Assembly: GCA_018524725.1 (NCBI GenBank)
Contig: JAEUWP010000547.1
Coordinates: 26,204-90,203, forward strand
Direction: 5' to 3'
Origin: Podaxis mareebaensis
Lineage: Eukaryota > Basidiomycota > Agaricomycetes > Agaricales > Agaricaceae
Length of the DNA: 64,000 nt
Part shown: piece after piece, positions 42,682 through 55,626 of the stretch
Numbering within the stretch: position 1 is the first letter of the stretch
How the letters are laid out: each line of letters starts with the position of its first letter
Program-made: the position numbers and the translations under genes
Notes under the pieces: generated by a model
The model's database searches: none
The model's input: only the letters and a program-made list of their open reading frames with translations
Told to the model about the DNA's origin: nothing

Positions 42682-45600
42682 ATGCCCTACTCGACACCTG
42701 CGCCTGCGCCTGCCCCCGCGCCGCTCCCCGTCCACTCGACCGGACGGCCAGGCCACCGTAGGTCCTATACCACTTCGTCCTTTACCCAGGAGCGCGGGCC
42801 TGGTGCTTTCGCTCCCCTCGGAGCACTGCCCCGACGGCGTTCCGGGCAGCCGTCGAAAAAGACGGTGTTCCACCTGAGTCATGAAGACGACGACGACGAT
42901 TCTCGAGACGAACCTCACGACGCAGAAGATGACGATGTTCTTCACAACATCCCTCCCGCTCTCAAACTCAATCCAAACAACTCCTTCCGTCTCTCCATAT
43001 CTACCGCACCCGACGACGATGACGACAGCTCCCCCGCCCCACTGCGCACTAAGCAGTCCTCCCCAAGGGCCAGCCCAACAAAGGCCACCGCTAGTGTGCC
43101 CTTTCCACGCTCATCCCCACTCTCTCCTCCATTGGCGCCCCTCCCACCACCAAATATGGGAGCCACCTCTCCAGCGCAGAATGCTCCACGACCCAACGTG
43201 ACGCGGACTACGTCGACACCCATCCTGCTCTCCAACGGAAAGCCTCTCAAGTCCTCACTCAAATCGTCGTCTTCCTCTCCACAGATCTCATTCCCGCCCC
43301 AGTCTCTCGTCCCATCTACCCAGCCACAAGGCCATCTCCGTGCACGCTCCGCTCCATCCACGCCAAGCATCGACCACCCTGTCCACAAGAACGTCCATTT
43401 CCCCAGCAACGAGGAAGGTGGCCTCGCCACCGTCCGCATCTTCAACCGCTCGGCCAAGCCCGCCAGCCTCTCCCGCCCGCCTGGCGAAGACACTGAGACT
43501 GAGACGGAAGGCGAGTTGTCCACCGGCTCAAACTCCGGTTTCATCCGCGGTTCTTCTGCCGTATTCCCTTTCCCTCGTTCCCCCCTCGGACAAGACAAGT
43601 CTGTCAAGTACGAGGTGGACCCTACGGCATCATCCCCCATTCCCGCGCAGAACCCAGCACCCTACGCCAATGTCTACCTCGAATCCTTGACCTACAACGC
43701 GGCCCTTCCTGGAGCCAGTTCAAAGGTACTCCCAGGGCTGTCTGGCACCCTTCTCGTGCGAAACATTGCATACGAAAAACAAGTTGCTGTTCGGTTTACA
43801 CTAGATGATTGGCAAACGACGTCAGAAGTCTCTGCCCGCCACCTCGTCTCCCTGCCCACCCTCCCATCCACCTTCCTTGCAAGCCAGCAACTCACCTATG
43901 GTGATATCGCCGCACAACCCGCTCCTCCCACCATCGATAACCCGCAATGGGATCGTTTTTCTTTCCATATCAAGCTCGAGGATTATGCCTTCAATCTGGC
44001 ACAGCGGACCTTGTATCTAGTTGTTCGGTACACTGCGACCACGGCCATTGGTCCTGTGGAAAGCTGGGATAATAATCTTGGCTGCAACTACAAGATTGCT
44101 TTCCGGGAGGCTACCAAGCCCCATCAGCAGTCCAACCCGCCCGCACCCGTCCCCAACCCTAGGGGTCGAGTCTTCGCAGTATCTTCACCTCGTGTGTATT
44201 CTTTTGTCTCGTATTGATCTAATAGAAACAGAGTTCTCACAAACGACCATCGGGATTTTTTTCCGGTTTTCTGTTTGGTTTTTTATTTTTAGCTTCGTTC
44301 GCTCCAGCGACGACGTCAAAGCCGATGACGGTACCTACGACGACCCAACCACAACATGCGCAAATGGTGGCACAAACGACGCTTTTGCGGCTCAAGAAGC
44401 TCAACCTGAGGAATTATGCGGCCCCGGGTTCGACGGTTGTTCCGAGTCCGGTCACGGCTACCAGTCCGAATGCGAACGATCCTTCTTCTGTTGGCGGTAG
44501 CGAGGCTCAGAATCAGGGACGAATGATACACGGTCGGGTTCCTGCAAACATCGACACCGAGGCGAAGAGGACAGTGAAAGAGGATGAAAGCGAGAGTGAG
44601 AGTGAGAGTGAGGAGGATATTAAAACACCTACTGGGCCACGCTCACGTACGTCTTTGCCTCCTGGTGTTGACCAAGATCCGGCCGTTCAACGTTCAGGTT
44701 CGTTGTGATGCACCATATTACAATTTTGCTTTTGCGCTTAACCTTGTTTTTTGCTTTGCTCCTCAATGTTACATAGGGTCACCGACCAAGGCGCCACGCT
44801 CGCCTCCCCTGCCGATTCCCCTCTTGTCGTTCTCTTCGTCCAGCGCGTCATCCAGTGCGTCGTCGACTCCACCTACCGGTGGCTCGTCGCCCCAGTTGGA
44901 CATGGGCATGAACATGGACGTGCTCACGCCTGCCTCGATTGATATCCATCGACCCTCGGTGTTGAGTCCTTTGGAAATGGGAACGAGTCCTCCGTTTTCG
45001 ATGTTGGCGGATCTGGGACCTAACTTGGCAAAACGGAAAGATGCACACCCGTTATCTCCCTTTTATCGCACCGCGAGCTCTACTCCTACTGCAACGACTA
45101 CCCCCACTATTGCTTCGAGCCTGGCTCCGACCGCAGATGTGAAAGACAAGGAGAAGGAACAGAAGCAGGAGGGTTATTGGCCTTGGGATGGAAAAGAGAG
45201 GAGTGAAGAGGAGGTTAGGAAGGTGTTGGCTGGGATTCGGGAGAAGAGTACGAGTTCGCCTGTGAGGCGCGTTTCGCCGAGTGGGAGGACGAGTCCTATC
45301 AAGTCGGGGGGTAGCGGACGGAGTAGCCCGTTGAAGCAGACTGCGACTGTGGAGGGAAGGAGTAGTCCGGTTAAGGATGAGAGGGCGAGCCCGGTGAAAC
45401 GGGATGCGGAGGGTGCGACGGCGGTTGTTAGTCCACAACCACGTATGCCGGATTGGTCGAGGGCGGGTAGTGGGTGGAATAAGACCTCGACTACTGCTAT
45501 TGCTGCTCCGAGGGCGTCGCCGATTTATCTCAATGCGACTTCGATGAACAGGACTGCGGTGACGACCGTTACCTCGGCTTCTGCCACGACTACAGCTAGT

Positions 45601-45855
45601 TCGTCTTCGGCTGGCCAGAACAGTCAGTCATATACGCCTCCTTACACGCCTCCTGTCAATGCAAACGGGAGTGCAAGTGCGAATCATCAGGATTCGGTGT
45701 ACCAGGCGTTTGTGCGGCAGTGGTGTTTTGCGCAGGGTCCTAGTCCTGTTCCTAGTCATGGGCATGGGCATGCTACGCGATATGGACATGGACATGGACA
45801 TGGGAGGCATGAGAGGGAGGGGGAGGGTGTTGGTGGAGGGCAGTTGGTTGTTTAA
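42682..45855 (+). CDS. Protein phosphatase 1 regulatory subunit with CBM21 domain (GAC1-like)
   Basis: Three exons (42682-44191, 44293-44697, 44777-45855) give 2,994 nt and a 997-aa product, with both introns GT-AG and in frame. The first exon has an Ala/Pro-rich start and Asp runs. A PP1-docking motif, KNVHFPSNEEGGLATVRIFN, lies near residue 235. A CBM21 carbohydrate-binding domain (about residues 330-490) includes YANVYLESLTYNAALPG, VRFTLDDWQTTSEV, WDRFSFHIKLEDYAFN and ESWDNNLGCNYKIAFR. Exons 2 and 3 are Ser/Pro-rich and disordered. They include repeated (S/R)SP motifs, a Gly-His repeat near the end (GHGHGHGRHE), and a conserved VYQAFVRQWCFAQGP. Such subunits bring PP1 to glycogen and activate glycogen synthase. 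Four SP sites in GRTSPIKSGGSGRSSPLK-like repeats suggest phosphoregulation. Family and role are well supported. Confidence 0.9.
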
Positions 45856-48800
45856 ATGAAGGCCGTTCCATGTCAGCTGTCGAGTGGGCTGTCAAGCTCT
45901 GGACGGCGCTCGGTGACATTGTTAGATTTTTGACTTTGGTGGTGGAAGCGAATAGCACGCGCGATGCGGATGCGGGAGGGCGGTTTCTGGTTCGTCGCTT
46001 CCTTGTCAATATTTTTCTCCTTTTCCTATATTTTTTTCTCCCGTCCCTTTTATCACCCACACCCCTTCGATGGACTTATACCCTCGCACAACCACACACA
46101 TACTATCCACGCCGCAACTACACGCTGCTTACAACACAACTCAACAACCACAAGCACTACTTTCACCCATACACGCACGCAATAACCGTTTCCAACACGC
46201 TATACATGATTCTCCTCTCTTATCATATATGAACGATCACTTCCTCTCTCGTCTCTTTCTTTTTTTTTTTTCACTTACCTTTTTTCTCTTACTCTCGTCT
46301 CTCACATCTGCTCTCGCCTCGTTTCTTTATTCCGTCTTTATCTCAAGCTTGTGCTCGCTGTCGTATATGCAATACCTCTTCTCTCCGTAGTCCCTTCCTG
46401 CATTGTAGTTTTTTGTTCCTCTTTTTCTTTCTTATGAGGGTTTTGGGTTTTCGTCTCCGCCCCATCGCACGAGTTTTCGTTGCTGTTGTCTGTCGAAGGT
46501 ATTTGGAGGCTTAGGGGATGTGTAGAGTCGTGGTGGTCGTTTCTTAAAAAAAGTCCCCCGGAGTGGGGAGTAGTTTCTAGGCTGACTTAGATAGGTTTTT
46601 TGTAGACTTTGAATGAAGCGTTTTTTCTCTGATTGTGATTTGTTGATTATATCGGTGAAAATGGCATACTGAGTTGGGAAGGACCTTACTTAAATGTAAT
46701 AATACAAATCTCAAGTGACGGTGCTGCGACTTATCAGCGTACACATTCAATAATCAATCCCTTTGCCGATACACGGCTCAAAAGTAGTCCAGTGATTTGG
46801 CTGGTTACACAAAAGATAAGAATAAGGCTAATGATTGATGGGCTGATGACGCCTCCGATACGGAGATAGTCATAAGGCTTGTGAAGAGAATCCAAAGAAG
46901 CGCGTGTCGTAGGAACTGCTTAGTGCTCATTGGTGAAGGCTGGGAATAGTGTATGTGCCAGGGAGGTCGTTTTGAATAGTTACATTGGTTGATCTAGTCA
47001 AATGTATCAGCGATGTAGCTGCCAATCGGAGTTTTGAATTCGTGTGTTCTGAGTTTCGACGGATGAACCCGTATACAATAGGTAGCTTAGTGGGTTGAGT
47101 GCATGGAGGGGTCGGTAAGAAGGGAAGAGGTGGGGAAGGGATCGTGTGGAGAAGGCGAAGGGGCGGTCAAAGTAGAAAGTGAAAGCAAGGGTCTGTTCAC
47201 ATGCTCTCCCCGGAGATGGAGGAACTGCGAATGAGTAAGTTGACAAGTGGACAGAGGAGCATCTAGGAGAGCTTTTTTTTGTGTGGTTGAGTACGGGGAA
47301 AGGGTTCGTTCGATTGGAAATTCGAATCACTGAAGTGTCGAGATGACTGGTGAGCTTGGGGATCTATCTTCCGGGGGTGGTTGACATTTGAATTGGGCCT
47401 TGTGCTATTTGGCTGGGTTTGGGATTGGTGCGCCGTGTTCTCGTGCAGTGTGGTGTGACTGGGAAGGGAAGTTGGCATTTGGAGATGGGACCTTTTTACG
47501 GAAGGGAGCAGCTGCGCTAGGGCGGCTTGGTCGGAATCCGAATTGGCTTCTGTCTTCTGTCTTCTGGCTTCTTGAGATTTTTTCCATTCTCAATGCATGT
47601 CCCGACTTCGGGGTAATAGTTCTTGATGCGTGATTGACTCGGAAGCGTGCGATAACTTTAGCTCAACTTGGATTCTGTTCCCGCCTCGCGTTGTGGAGAA
47701 GGGGAATTCTGGAGTTCTAGGATGCACGCTCTCACTGAACTGGTTATTGTGGAGCCGACGGAGATGAGAGGCGGGTGGAGATAGCCGTGTGTATATGTCG
47801 TTCCTAATTCATTCAACGATTATCGTAGTCATTCTCAATGTTCTGATGTATCGAGGGGAGGGTCCTAGATACATATTCAATACCGTTACAACCGCCACCC
47901 GACTCGATGTCTCGTGGAAAATGATTGTCAAACATCGAACGTTTTGGAGAATCGACAACTCGCCTCCACGAGGACGCAGTGGGCACCTACGCGCATCACA
48001 ACATAAGGAAATGAGGAAACATATCCGATCGTGAACCACAGACATGTGGTCGAGACTATTCAACTCAAATGAATAGAGTACTCGAACACGATCGGAAGCC
48101 AAGGGGACGCACCAACATCGATAGGACGGGAATGGATCACTAGCCGATTCAATTACTATTCATCTGCTGTATTTCGAGACTTTCCACTTTCGGAGAGGTG
48201 AGTGGAGAAGACGAGGGCGCGGTGCTCGATTTGGGAAGTGATGGTTTGGTTGATAAGATGTGAAGTTTCTGTGTACGATGTGCGCCAGTCTTCAAGCTTG
48301 AAGAGATGTTTCGAGTGTTAGGTCTCTTGGCACGGATTCAGACCGAGCGCGGCGAATGGTGTTCTGGAATCTCGACCTGTAATTGAAATGGATGCAAGAG
48401 AACGTGGGTCATCTGGTATTTACTCAGTGGGCATTGCGATACGATCTTGTCGTCGCATATGGCAAATATCTGGATGCTGTCATCAGTGGTGCGAACGGAT
48501 CCTTGACGGTTGGGAAGAGCACGCGTGATGATCCATGTGTTATACTATCATACATACATATGTGTTCGGTGACTGGGAAGTTGATGAGAGATTTGGGGGC
48601 GCTTCCAGGCTCAATCCTCCAATGGAAACCGAAATGGTGGAGAACGGATGCGAATGACTCGATACAGTGACCCTGTTTCCTGTAGCTGGTGCATGTGAAC
48701 AGTCAGGTTCATTGACATCCACAACACGGGTCATGCAGTCCCAAGGGGAAGACAAGGCGAAGAGAAAGGGCCAGTGGGTGGTTGATTGATGACACACACG

Positions 48801-49669
48801 CGGTGACATTGCAGCCGGCATTGGTGGAACTTCGAAGCCCTTGTTTTTGGCGTCGTCGGTAGTTGAGAGAGAGAGCTTTCTCTCAGTCGACAGCGTATGG
48901 GAATGGTGAGGGGTGTCCCTATCTGGCGATCAAGCACGCCATCGAAAATACCATGTATATTATACTGGAATTGAGACTGACAAGTTCGGTTATGGGGTGA
49001 CTTGGCCTTTCGGTTCCAGTTGTCCTAAGGCTCTCGACAGGAATTGTAACAAAGTGTTACATTAAATTACTACCAAAACCAAAGGTCCGCCCCTGGGTCT
49101 AACGTTTGGAATTGATGGAGAAATCCGATGATGCGGCAGCTGGATGATGGAGAATAATTTATTTACTTTTGCATAGCGACCAATGAGGCCTATACAAAGT
49201 ATCCACCTGCATATAGTACTCATGAATGTCAGATAATTGGGACGAGAAGACAAAAAATACTAGTATGGTCATTGGCAGAATGCATATGTAGCAAGATACA
49301 GCTTCGCTGTATCTTTCATCCTATGGTCTGAATGTCATTTGACTATTGAAATATTGAGCGAGCGTCGGTCAGCTGAGATATCGCTGGGTCCTTAAACGGG
49401 GTATCAACCCGCCCACCACGCATCATCTGTTTCGAAGTATTGACTAAAAACTCTTACTTCTTGTTCTTCGAACTCAGGTTCGTGAGGATTCATGGGCCTG
49501 TGGTCGACATCGGCGTTAGGATGACACTGATAAGGGTGATTTCCTCTTGGAAAACCCTATTTGATGGTCGGGTCCCTGAAAGCAGGAGGTGAAAGTACCC
49601 GTTGTTGGAGTGTGACGAGACCTGCTGACTGTCGCTCATGTCCCTATCATCTGCTTTTCTGCCGTCTTG
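45856..49669. other. 3' flank of PP1 subunit gene and intergenic region
   Basis: 45,900-46,400 is pyrimidine-rich and probably the 3' UTR and terminator region of the preceding gene. 46,400-49,669 has only short frames (for example 48,383-48,670), none with a recognisable domain. A perfect ATACAG/CTGTAT hairpin lies at about 49,296-49,312. CpG content is normal until about 49,670, where transposon DNA begins. Confidence 0.45.
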
Positions 49670-50496
49670 TATCAATCACATCACCCCTTGTGTTGCATAA
49701 GCTTTTAAACTTTTTATTGTCATTTTGGGAATGAGTGACTACATGATTGACCCTTTGTGTTGATGTGCATATCACTTTGAGCTCCATCAAGTCCTGAATC
49801 CTGATTATCTCGTGTGCAGCAGTGATGTGTACTTGACATTGGAACATTGCACGTGAAGATGCCTATGGCACACTATTACTGAAGGAGAAATGTGGTGGGG
49901 GAGTAGAGCAATTACACCTTATCACTGGTCCACAGCAGACTGCATAGTCGAAGACTACTCCTTTAGCTGTGCAGGCTGGCATGGAGAAGGATCTGAGAGA
50001 ATGATCAGGCAAGGCCAAAGCAAACCAGAGGTTCCCAGGAAGGACAGTGAAAAATATACAAAGGTGTTTATGGAATTGAAAGAGAGAATGAATGTGTGGC
50101 TATCATGGGTTTTCTCTTTTCTAATGCTGACAGCTCATGTTCATTTATAGTGGGACAAAAAGGCCACAACTCAAAACCCCACCTCTTTTCCTTTGAGGAT
50201 ATGATAGTCACATCAGGATCCATAAAACTTTAATATGTTGATGAGATCATAATCTCTCGAGTATTCCCAGCAATCACCTCTATGCTACTTGATGTGTATG
50301 TACTGCAAAACAAGATTCCCAGATATTGTCAAGAGTCATTAGAGTTGTTACAATAGTGGTTCTGGGTTACAGGTCATTTGCACTACCCAACACTGATTGC
50401 TTGTGGGCTTTTTTAATTGATTTCAGTGCCTTCACTAGTGTGCTGATATATACACTACTTTGCTGTTTCCATCAAGCTACTCCCACCCACAGTCCA

Positions 50497-50575
50497 TTCC
50501 TAAGAAAATGGAACACAACCAAAACACTGATAATCTCTTGATAAACCCATTTTCAGCCTCAATTCACCAAAGCAT
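50497..50575 (+). repeat. Direct repeat copy A (about 73 bp)
   Basis: It shares AAGAAAATGGAAC, then ACCAAAACACTGATAATCTC and TTTTCAGCCTCAATTC with 52,385-52,457. The copies differ at GAACACA against GAACATG, again a CA/TG pair consistent with a former CpG. Confidence 0.8.
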
Positions 50576-52384
50576 CAGGAGCATGTGTTGTATAGTGTAG
50601 AGAATGATAATTAGTTGCTTGTGAAAACAGCAACCTCACATTATTCTCTCAATAATCCTAATCACAGAATGTATCTTGTCAGAGCACCTGTTGTCAAGCT
50701 GCCCATTGCCACTTTTGGGTCCTACTATTCAAGTCTTTAAATCTTATCATTGCCATGCCTATGCATATTCATTTCTACATTTCTTCCATCATCACCAGTC
50801 CCATAATTGCATGTTCATCTATTGTCTTATGTGTTGTTATGACCTTTGTATGAACTCAGGTTGCAACTAGGCAAAGACTTGAGGATGAGCAAAGGGGAAA
50901 GAACTAGTTGGTAAAGCATAAGGAATACAGGTGCTCTACCTCAGGTCTATATACTGTGGGAGGGGAGGCTAAGAATAGATAAAACAAGGGGATGAGTCAG
51001 TGGGTGACTAAGGCAAAGTGTAACAAGGGGCTGAAACATAAGATGAAATGGTATGCTGAGTAAGTGTGTTCTAAATATAGCTGAGACTGTAATATCACCC
51101 TCCTCCTAAGGTGTCATGACTACATGAAATTACTGTAAGGGTCTATGTAAGTTATAACATATTAGGAAAGTGAAACATGCTAGGAAATTCTGAGTCTCTT
51201 TGAGGGTTGGTAGGTCTTGTATTCAGTGGGTGATTTTGCAGGCAACATCCTTCTTATTGGGACTGATAAAGAATTGGTTGGTGGCCTTCTTCCAGGCAAT
51301 GAAGAATGGTATGTGATCTAGTCCTCTACTGTACATGGGGATTATGGTGCCTCTGTAGGTAGCACCTGTGTTGCTGTGATCTTCAATTAGGACTTGTAGT
51401 ATCTATTTCCAATATTCTCCATCTTTTTTACCATCCCTCTTCAGAGTTTTGAATAGGACAGGAGGTTTGCATTGTTTGACTATTGTGGGATCTGTACATT
51501 CAGGGGTGAGGAATTTGATCACTTCTTCTTTAATAGTGGGAGCCTCTTCATCTGATTCAACATCTGTCAGGGGAGAGTGGTGCAGTGTGGGTCAAGGGGT
51601 TTGGCATTTATGGGGGAAGGGATCTTTTTCCTGAGTGACTGTCATGAGGCAGGCTATGAGGTTTTCCTTTTCCTCATTGTCAGTCAGAGGAAGCTTGGAG
51701 AGTTGCTCTGCCACTATGACTAGGATGCTGGTGAAACAATCACTTGTGTTGGTTGTGAGGTAGTCATTGGCATCATGAAGGATGATGTGGATGTGTTAGT
51801 TTATCTGGATGGCTCTTCCTGAGCCTCTGGCTGACTTCTGAATTTGTGGGATGACTGCTTGGACTGCTTGGGTGAATAGCTGGATAGCTTTGTGTATATC
51901 ATTGTATACTTGTCAGAGGTGGACAATATCTCATATGAGCTGTATGTGTTCCTCAAACTGCTTGATGGGGTCATTGTTGGTCAACTGTTGCTTGATGTCA
52001 GTGATGAGAGTATTGGTAGGGGGAGAGAGTAGTAGGAATGAAGGTTTGGTTGCTCTGGTCTGCATCCATGTCTGAGTTTGCTTGGTGTATTGTATTGCTA
52101 TAGATGTTGGATACCCCTCCTCTTTATAGGTTTTGCTCCAGAAAACCTTTAGAGATAGTCCTGTAATGCCTCCTAAGCATTCTCTAGTGCTGATTCAGCT
52201 ATCCATGTGTCATGCTCATTGCTGTACCCTTTCCAATGCACCAGATATTGCATTCCTCAGCCTTTCTTGCAATGTCCTTGGATTTCCTCTATCTCATATT
52301 CCTCTTCCCCATTAATGAGTTCCAGTTGTAGTGGTGGTTCAGCTTATTGATTCATGAACTTTGGCAGTTGATATGGACCTATAG

Positions 52385-52457
52385 TCCATTTCTAAGAAAA
52401 TGGAACATGACCAAAACACTGATAATCTCTTGATAAACCTATTTTCAGCCTCAATTC
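52385..52457 (+). repeat. Direct repeat copy B (about 73 bp)
   Basis: Second copy of the repeat at 50,497. It ends exactly where the Gypsy LTR starts, so its right part may have been displaced by that insertion. Confidence 0.8.
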
Positions 52458-53104
52458 TGTTACGATCCTCTTGTTTCCACTGTCATCCATGCCTCTTTTG
52501 CAGTCCTGCCTCATCGTTCATCAACTGTCTTTCCATCTTTCGATTCCAAGTGTTCACCCTGACTCACCTTCCATCATGACTTCGGTCTCATCTCAGATCC
52601 TCCAAAGTCATGCTATGTTTAGCACTCAGGCTCAGTGATACATTGTGTAATAACAGCTTGCCTTCTGTAGATCTCATCTTATCTCGGGCTCAGTCAACTA
52701 TACTTAGAGCACTGAAGTAACTACAAAGATTCTCCTTTAGGACATGTAGAATAGCAATTGCCTTCGTATTTAAATAGCTTGTAAAGTAAGTAGAACTTAG
52801 CTTTATGATCATTTGTACATAGCACGAGAATAGTGAGGACTGTCTTCTGCTTTATCTTCTTGCTGCATGAGAGCTCTACCTGCCTCGACAGGATAACTGG
52901 CATAACAGCTAAACCTATGGAGTAGCCTGTGACCTTACAAGTCATATCTCTCCCTAGGCAGTCCCTGTGAGATTTCCAGCCAGCCTCTAGTTCTCTCTGG
53001 AGAACGGACGGGCATTCTGCTTCAGGAACTTAATAGTGCTGGGTTGTCTTAGGACAGTATCTCTCTGCACTGAGATGACATGTAGAAACTGTCTCTATGT
53101 AACA
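52458..53104 (+). repeat. 5' LTR of Gypsy element (647 bp)
   Basis: It starts TGTTACGATCCTCTTGTTTCC and ends CTATGTAACA, giving the inverted terminal hexamers TGTTAC/GTAACA. It matches the 3' LTR from 61,010 over 579 bp. Differences are dominated by TG against CA at former CpG sites. Confidence 0.9.
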
Positions 53105-53150
53105 GAATCATAAAGCTATACTTCCACTCCTTACCTTCTCTTCTGTCCTC

Positions 53151-54344
53151 ATGGCTACGAGTTGACCCAAGTCTCCTGCAAGATAATTTCAGTGGAGCAC
53201 CCTCAGCCAAAGTCTCCTGCAAGATAACTTCAGTGGAGCACCCTCTGACCTTTCATCTGGACTGTCATCCAACACGTCTCATTTACCCCTGCCTATTACT
53301 AGGCATACACCATCCAATCCATATCCTCGACTCCCTCCTCCTTCCTACCAACCTCTCTCTGACTCTCACTTTGCAGAACTCCAAAACCTTTTCCAGAGAG
53401 CACACTCTGAGAGTGACTTTCAAAATCGACTTGACAACTACACCCATGGTACAGAGAATATAATCCTTATCAACAGCAAATCCTACACAAAATGAGAACT
53501 ACTAGGAGTCTACTACACCCTCTGTTACTCACGAGAAGGTGAAGCAGAACTTCCCGAATCTCCACTTGGTGTTTACCAAGACACTGATATCCTTCTTCAC
53601 TACAAGCTCCAGCACAGCTGGCAGTTTGAGACTCTTCCCACTTTTGTCGAACATCCTACCCTATTCACACAGTTTGAAGAACATTTCCAACAAGCAAAGC
53701 AAGCCCAAAGCCTACATCTCCATTGGACAGGTTCCCCTTGAGAGATTGAACAGGCTGAAGCACTTCTCAGAGCTTTCGAATGCCATTTGAGCCATTGTCA
53801 GTGCACAACTACAATGGTACCCCCTCTCTCAACTCCTACCTCAACCACCTTTCCTTCAGCTGAGCAGATGGCTACCAGAGAGTCTGAACTCTTGAACCCA
53901 CTGCAATGATTCCGAACTATCAAACCACCATCATATCATTCAACACAACCATCAACCCCAGAATCAGTCCTAGACAGCACTATCTGAACTGTTTCACACA
54001 GGCATACCACATCGCTAACTGAGCAGTCAGAATCACAGAGTTCTACATTTGCATCTGCAACAAGTGTACAACCCAAGACCCAGATCGATACACCTTTGCC
54101 CCTATCTCAGCATTCATGGCAAGGACTGGATACACGGCCTTCCTTGAGGTACCCAGAAACGCAAACTTCACACTTAGCAGACACTATCCAAACCTCTGAT
54201 ACCTTTGGAACCAACAAGTCACCATCGTCTTCATCCCAAACCCCAACGCCGACCAATACTACACCTCCGAACCAATCTACTATAGAGATGCAGAGGCCAG
54301 AGTTACCTATCAATCAGACACCCCACAAAGACCGACTCATCTGA
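53151..54344 (+). pseudogene. ORF0 of Gypsy element, upstream of gag, unknown
   Basis: A long frame runs upstream of gag: FSGAPSDLSSGLSSNTSHLP, FAELQNLFQRAHSESDFQNR, KLQHSWQFETLPTFVEHPTL, AEQMATRESELLNPLQ and a Ser/Thr/Pro-rich tail. Stops after 53,220 are all TGA (53493, 53739, 53907, 53985, 54342), the same pattern as in the other ORFs, so this was once coding. Its 5' start is unclear because two copies of a 40-bp repeat (53,170-53,245) lie at the beginning and one contains a TAA. It overlaps the region where the gag frame opens. I recognise no domain. Confidence 0.5.
53168..53245 (+). repeat. Tandem 37-40 bp duplication in leader
   Basis: AAGTCTCCTGCAAGATAA followed by TTCAGTGGAGCACCCTC occurs twice in a row. 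The copies differ by one or two bases. Confidence 0.85.
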
Positions 54345-54457
54345 CACCGAGAGTACCAGGTACTATATCATCGACCTCGACTCTGTTTAATCAACCACCA
54401 TCTCCTCCTCCTCCTAATCCACCACAAGGACCACCTGCTAGTCAACAGAATGCAGCC

Positions 54458-55618
54458 ATGGCTGCTCCAAAAGCCCTGAAGATTCAACTGTTCAATGGTG
54501 AACCTTGCAATTTCCAAACATTCCAAGACCAACTTCAACTCATCTTTGACGACCACTGAGCCACATTTCAAAATGCACAGAACAACATTGACAACAGAAA
54601 GAAGATCCTTTACACTCTCCAGTACATGACCAAGGGCAACACCACTGGATTCCGCAATGCTTTCATGAAAGAAAAGTGGAATACCACCAACAACACCTAC
54701 AAATATGGTACTTGGCACAACTTTAACATTCAACTTGAAGACCACTTCAAACCGAAGATTGAAGCAATGCAAGCTACAGAAAAGCTTCAACACACTTGTC
54801 TCAACATCTCCAAAATGGACATCACTGTCTTCAATCAGATGTTCACTTACCTCCTGAGCCAGGCAAACATCACCGATGACAATCATAAAGTCCATCTCTA
54901 CGTCAACTCTATTCCTGACTGGGTACAGCAACAACTCTATTTAACGACTCAACCTCCTACTACCTATGCCCAATGGCAAGCCGATGTTGCTAGGATTGTA
55001 AACAACTTCCAGCAATATCAAATGCACAAAACTGGCAGAGGACCCTCTTCCCAACTATCCTACTTTAATGATGCCTTCAATGATGCCCCCCGAAACAAGT
55101 TTGTCTACAAAGAGCATCAACTCCCACCAGGTGAACCCATGGACATTGATGCACTTGAAGAATTCTCTTCTGGAGATGAAGAAGAAATCCCTGATTTCTC
55201 TTCAGATGAAGAAGATGACTATGCCAAACAAGGCATTTCAGTAAATGCCATCCTGACAGATCGACAACGAGACTGAATGAAACGTGGAGCATGCATCACC
55301 TGTGGCAACATGAACCACTGGGCATGATCATGCCCCCTTTGTAGGAACCAACAATCCCCAATGAATCAAAGATGGTTCCAGAAAGGAAAATGACCTTCCT
55401 CTCAGCCTTCAGCCTCGACTTCCTTCTCTTCCTCAAATCAACCACATCCTTCCTCCTCTTCTTCTTCCAATCCTTCTCCATCCTGTCTTAACACCCTCAA
55501 TGTGATCAAGGTTGCTTTTGCTGAAATGACTGCCGAAGATCAAAATGAACTGGCAAACCATGCAATGGCCAAGATCGTTGAAGAAGAACAGCAGTCTTTT
55601 CTGCAAGGACCAGAGTAG
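54458..55618 (+). pseudogene. gag of Gypsy chromovirus
   Basis: The start is MAAPKALKIQLFNGEPCNFQ (ATG 54458). A capsid-like helical domain follows (KEKWNTTNNTYKYGTWHNFN, FTYLLSQANITDDNHKVHLY, WQADVARIVNNFQQYQMHKT). An acidic stretch (SSGDEEEIPDFSSDEEDD) precedes a CCHC zinc knuckle, CITCGNMNHWA-x-SCPLC, and a Ser-rich tail ends in TAG at 55,616. It forms the particle shell and binds RNA. Four internal TGA stops are at 54557, 55274, 55325 and 55391; the one in the zinc knuckle sits where relatives often have Arg. The pol frame is in the -1 phase relative to gag. Confidence 0.85.
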
Positions 55619-55626
55619 AGGCAACA

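Larger units (their letters stand above)
49670..52457 (-). mobile_element. Decayed Ty3/Gypsy chromovirus fragment (minus strand)
   Basis: The DNA is CpG-depleted from about 49,670. On the minus strand at about 52,370-52,150 a chromodomain-like sequence is readable: ELINGEEEYEIEEIQGHCKK and, across one stop, GMQYLVHWKGYSNEHDTWIA and ESALENA. This places the 3' end of pol of a chromovirus here. Downstream on that strand (52,100-51,450) lies low-complexity coding-like sequence. 51,110-50,600 may be LTR sequence (it contains a pyrimidine-rich, promoter-like stretch) but I could not match a partner. The copy is truncated on the right by the LTR of the next element at 52,458. Confidence 0.55.
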
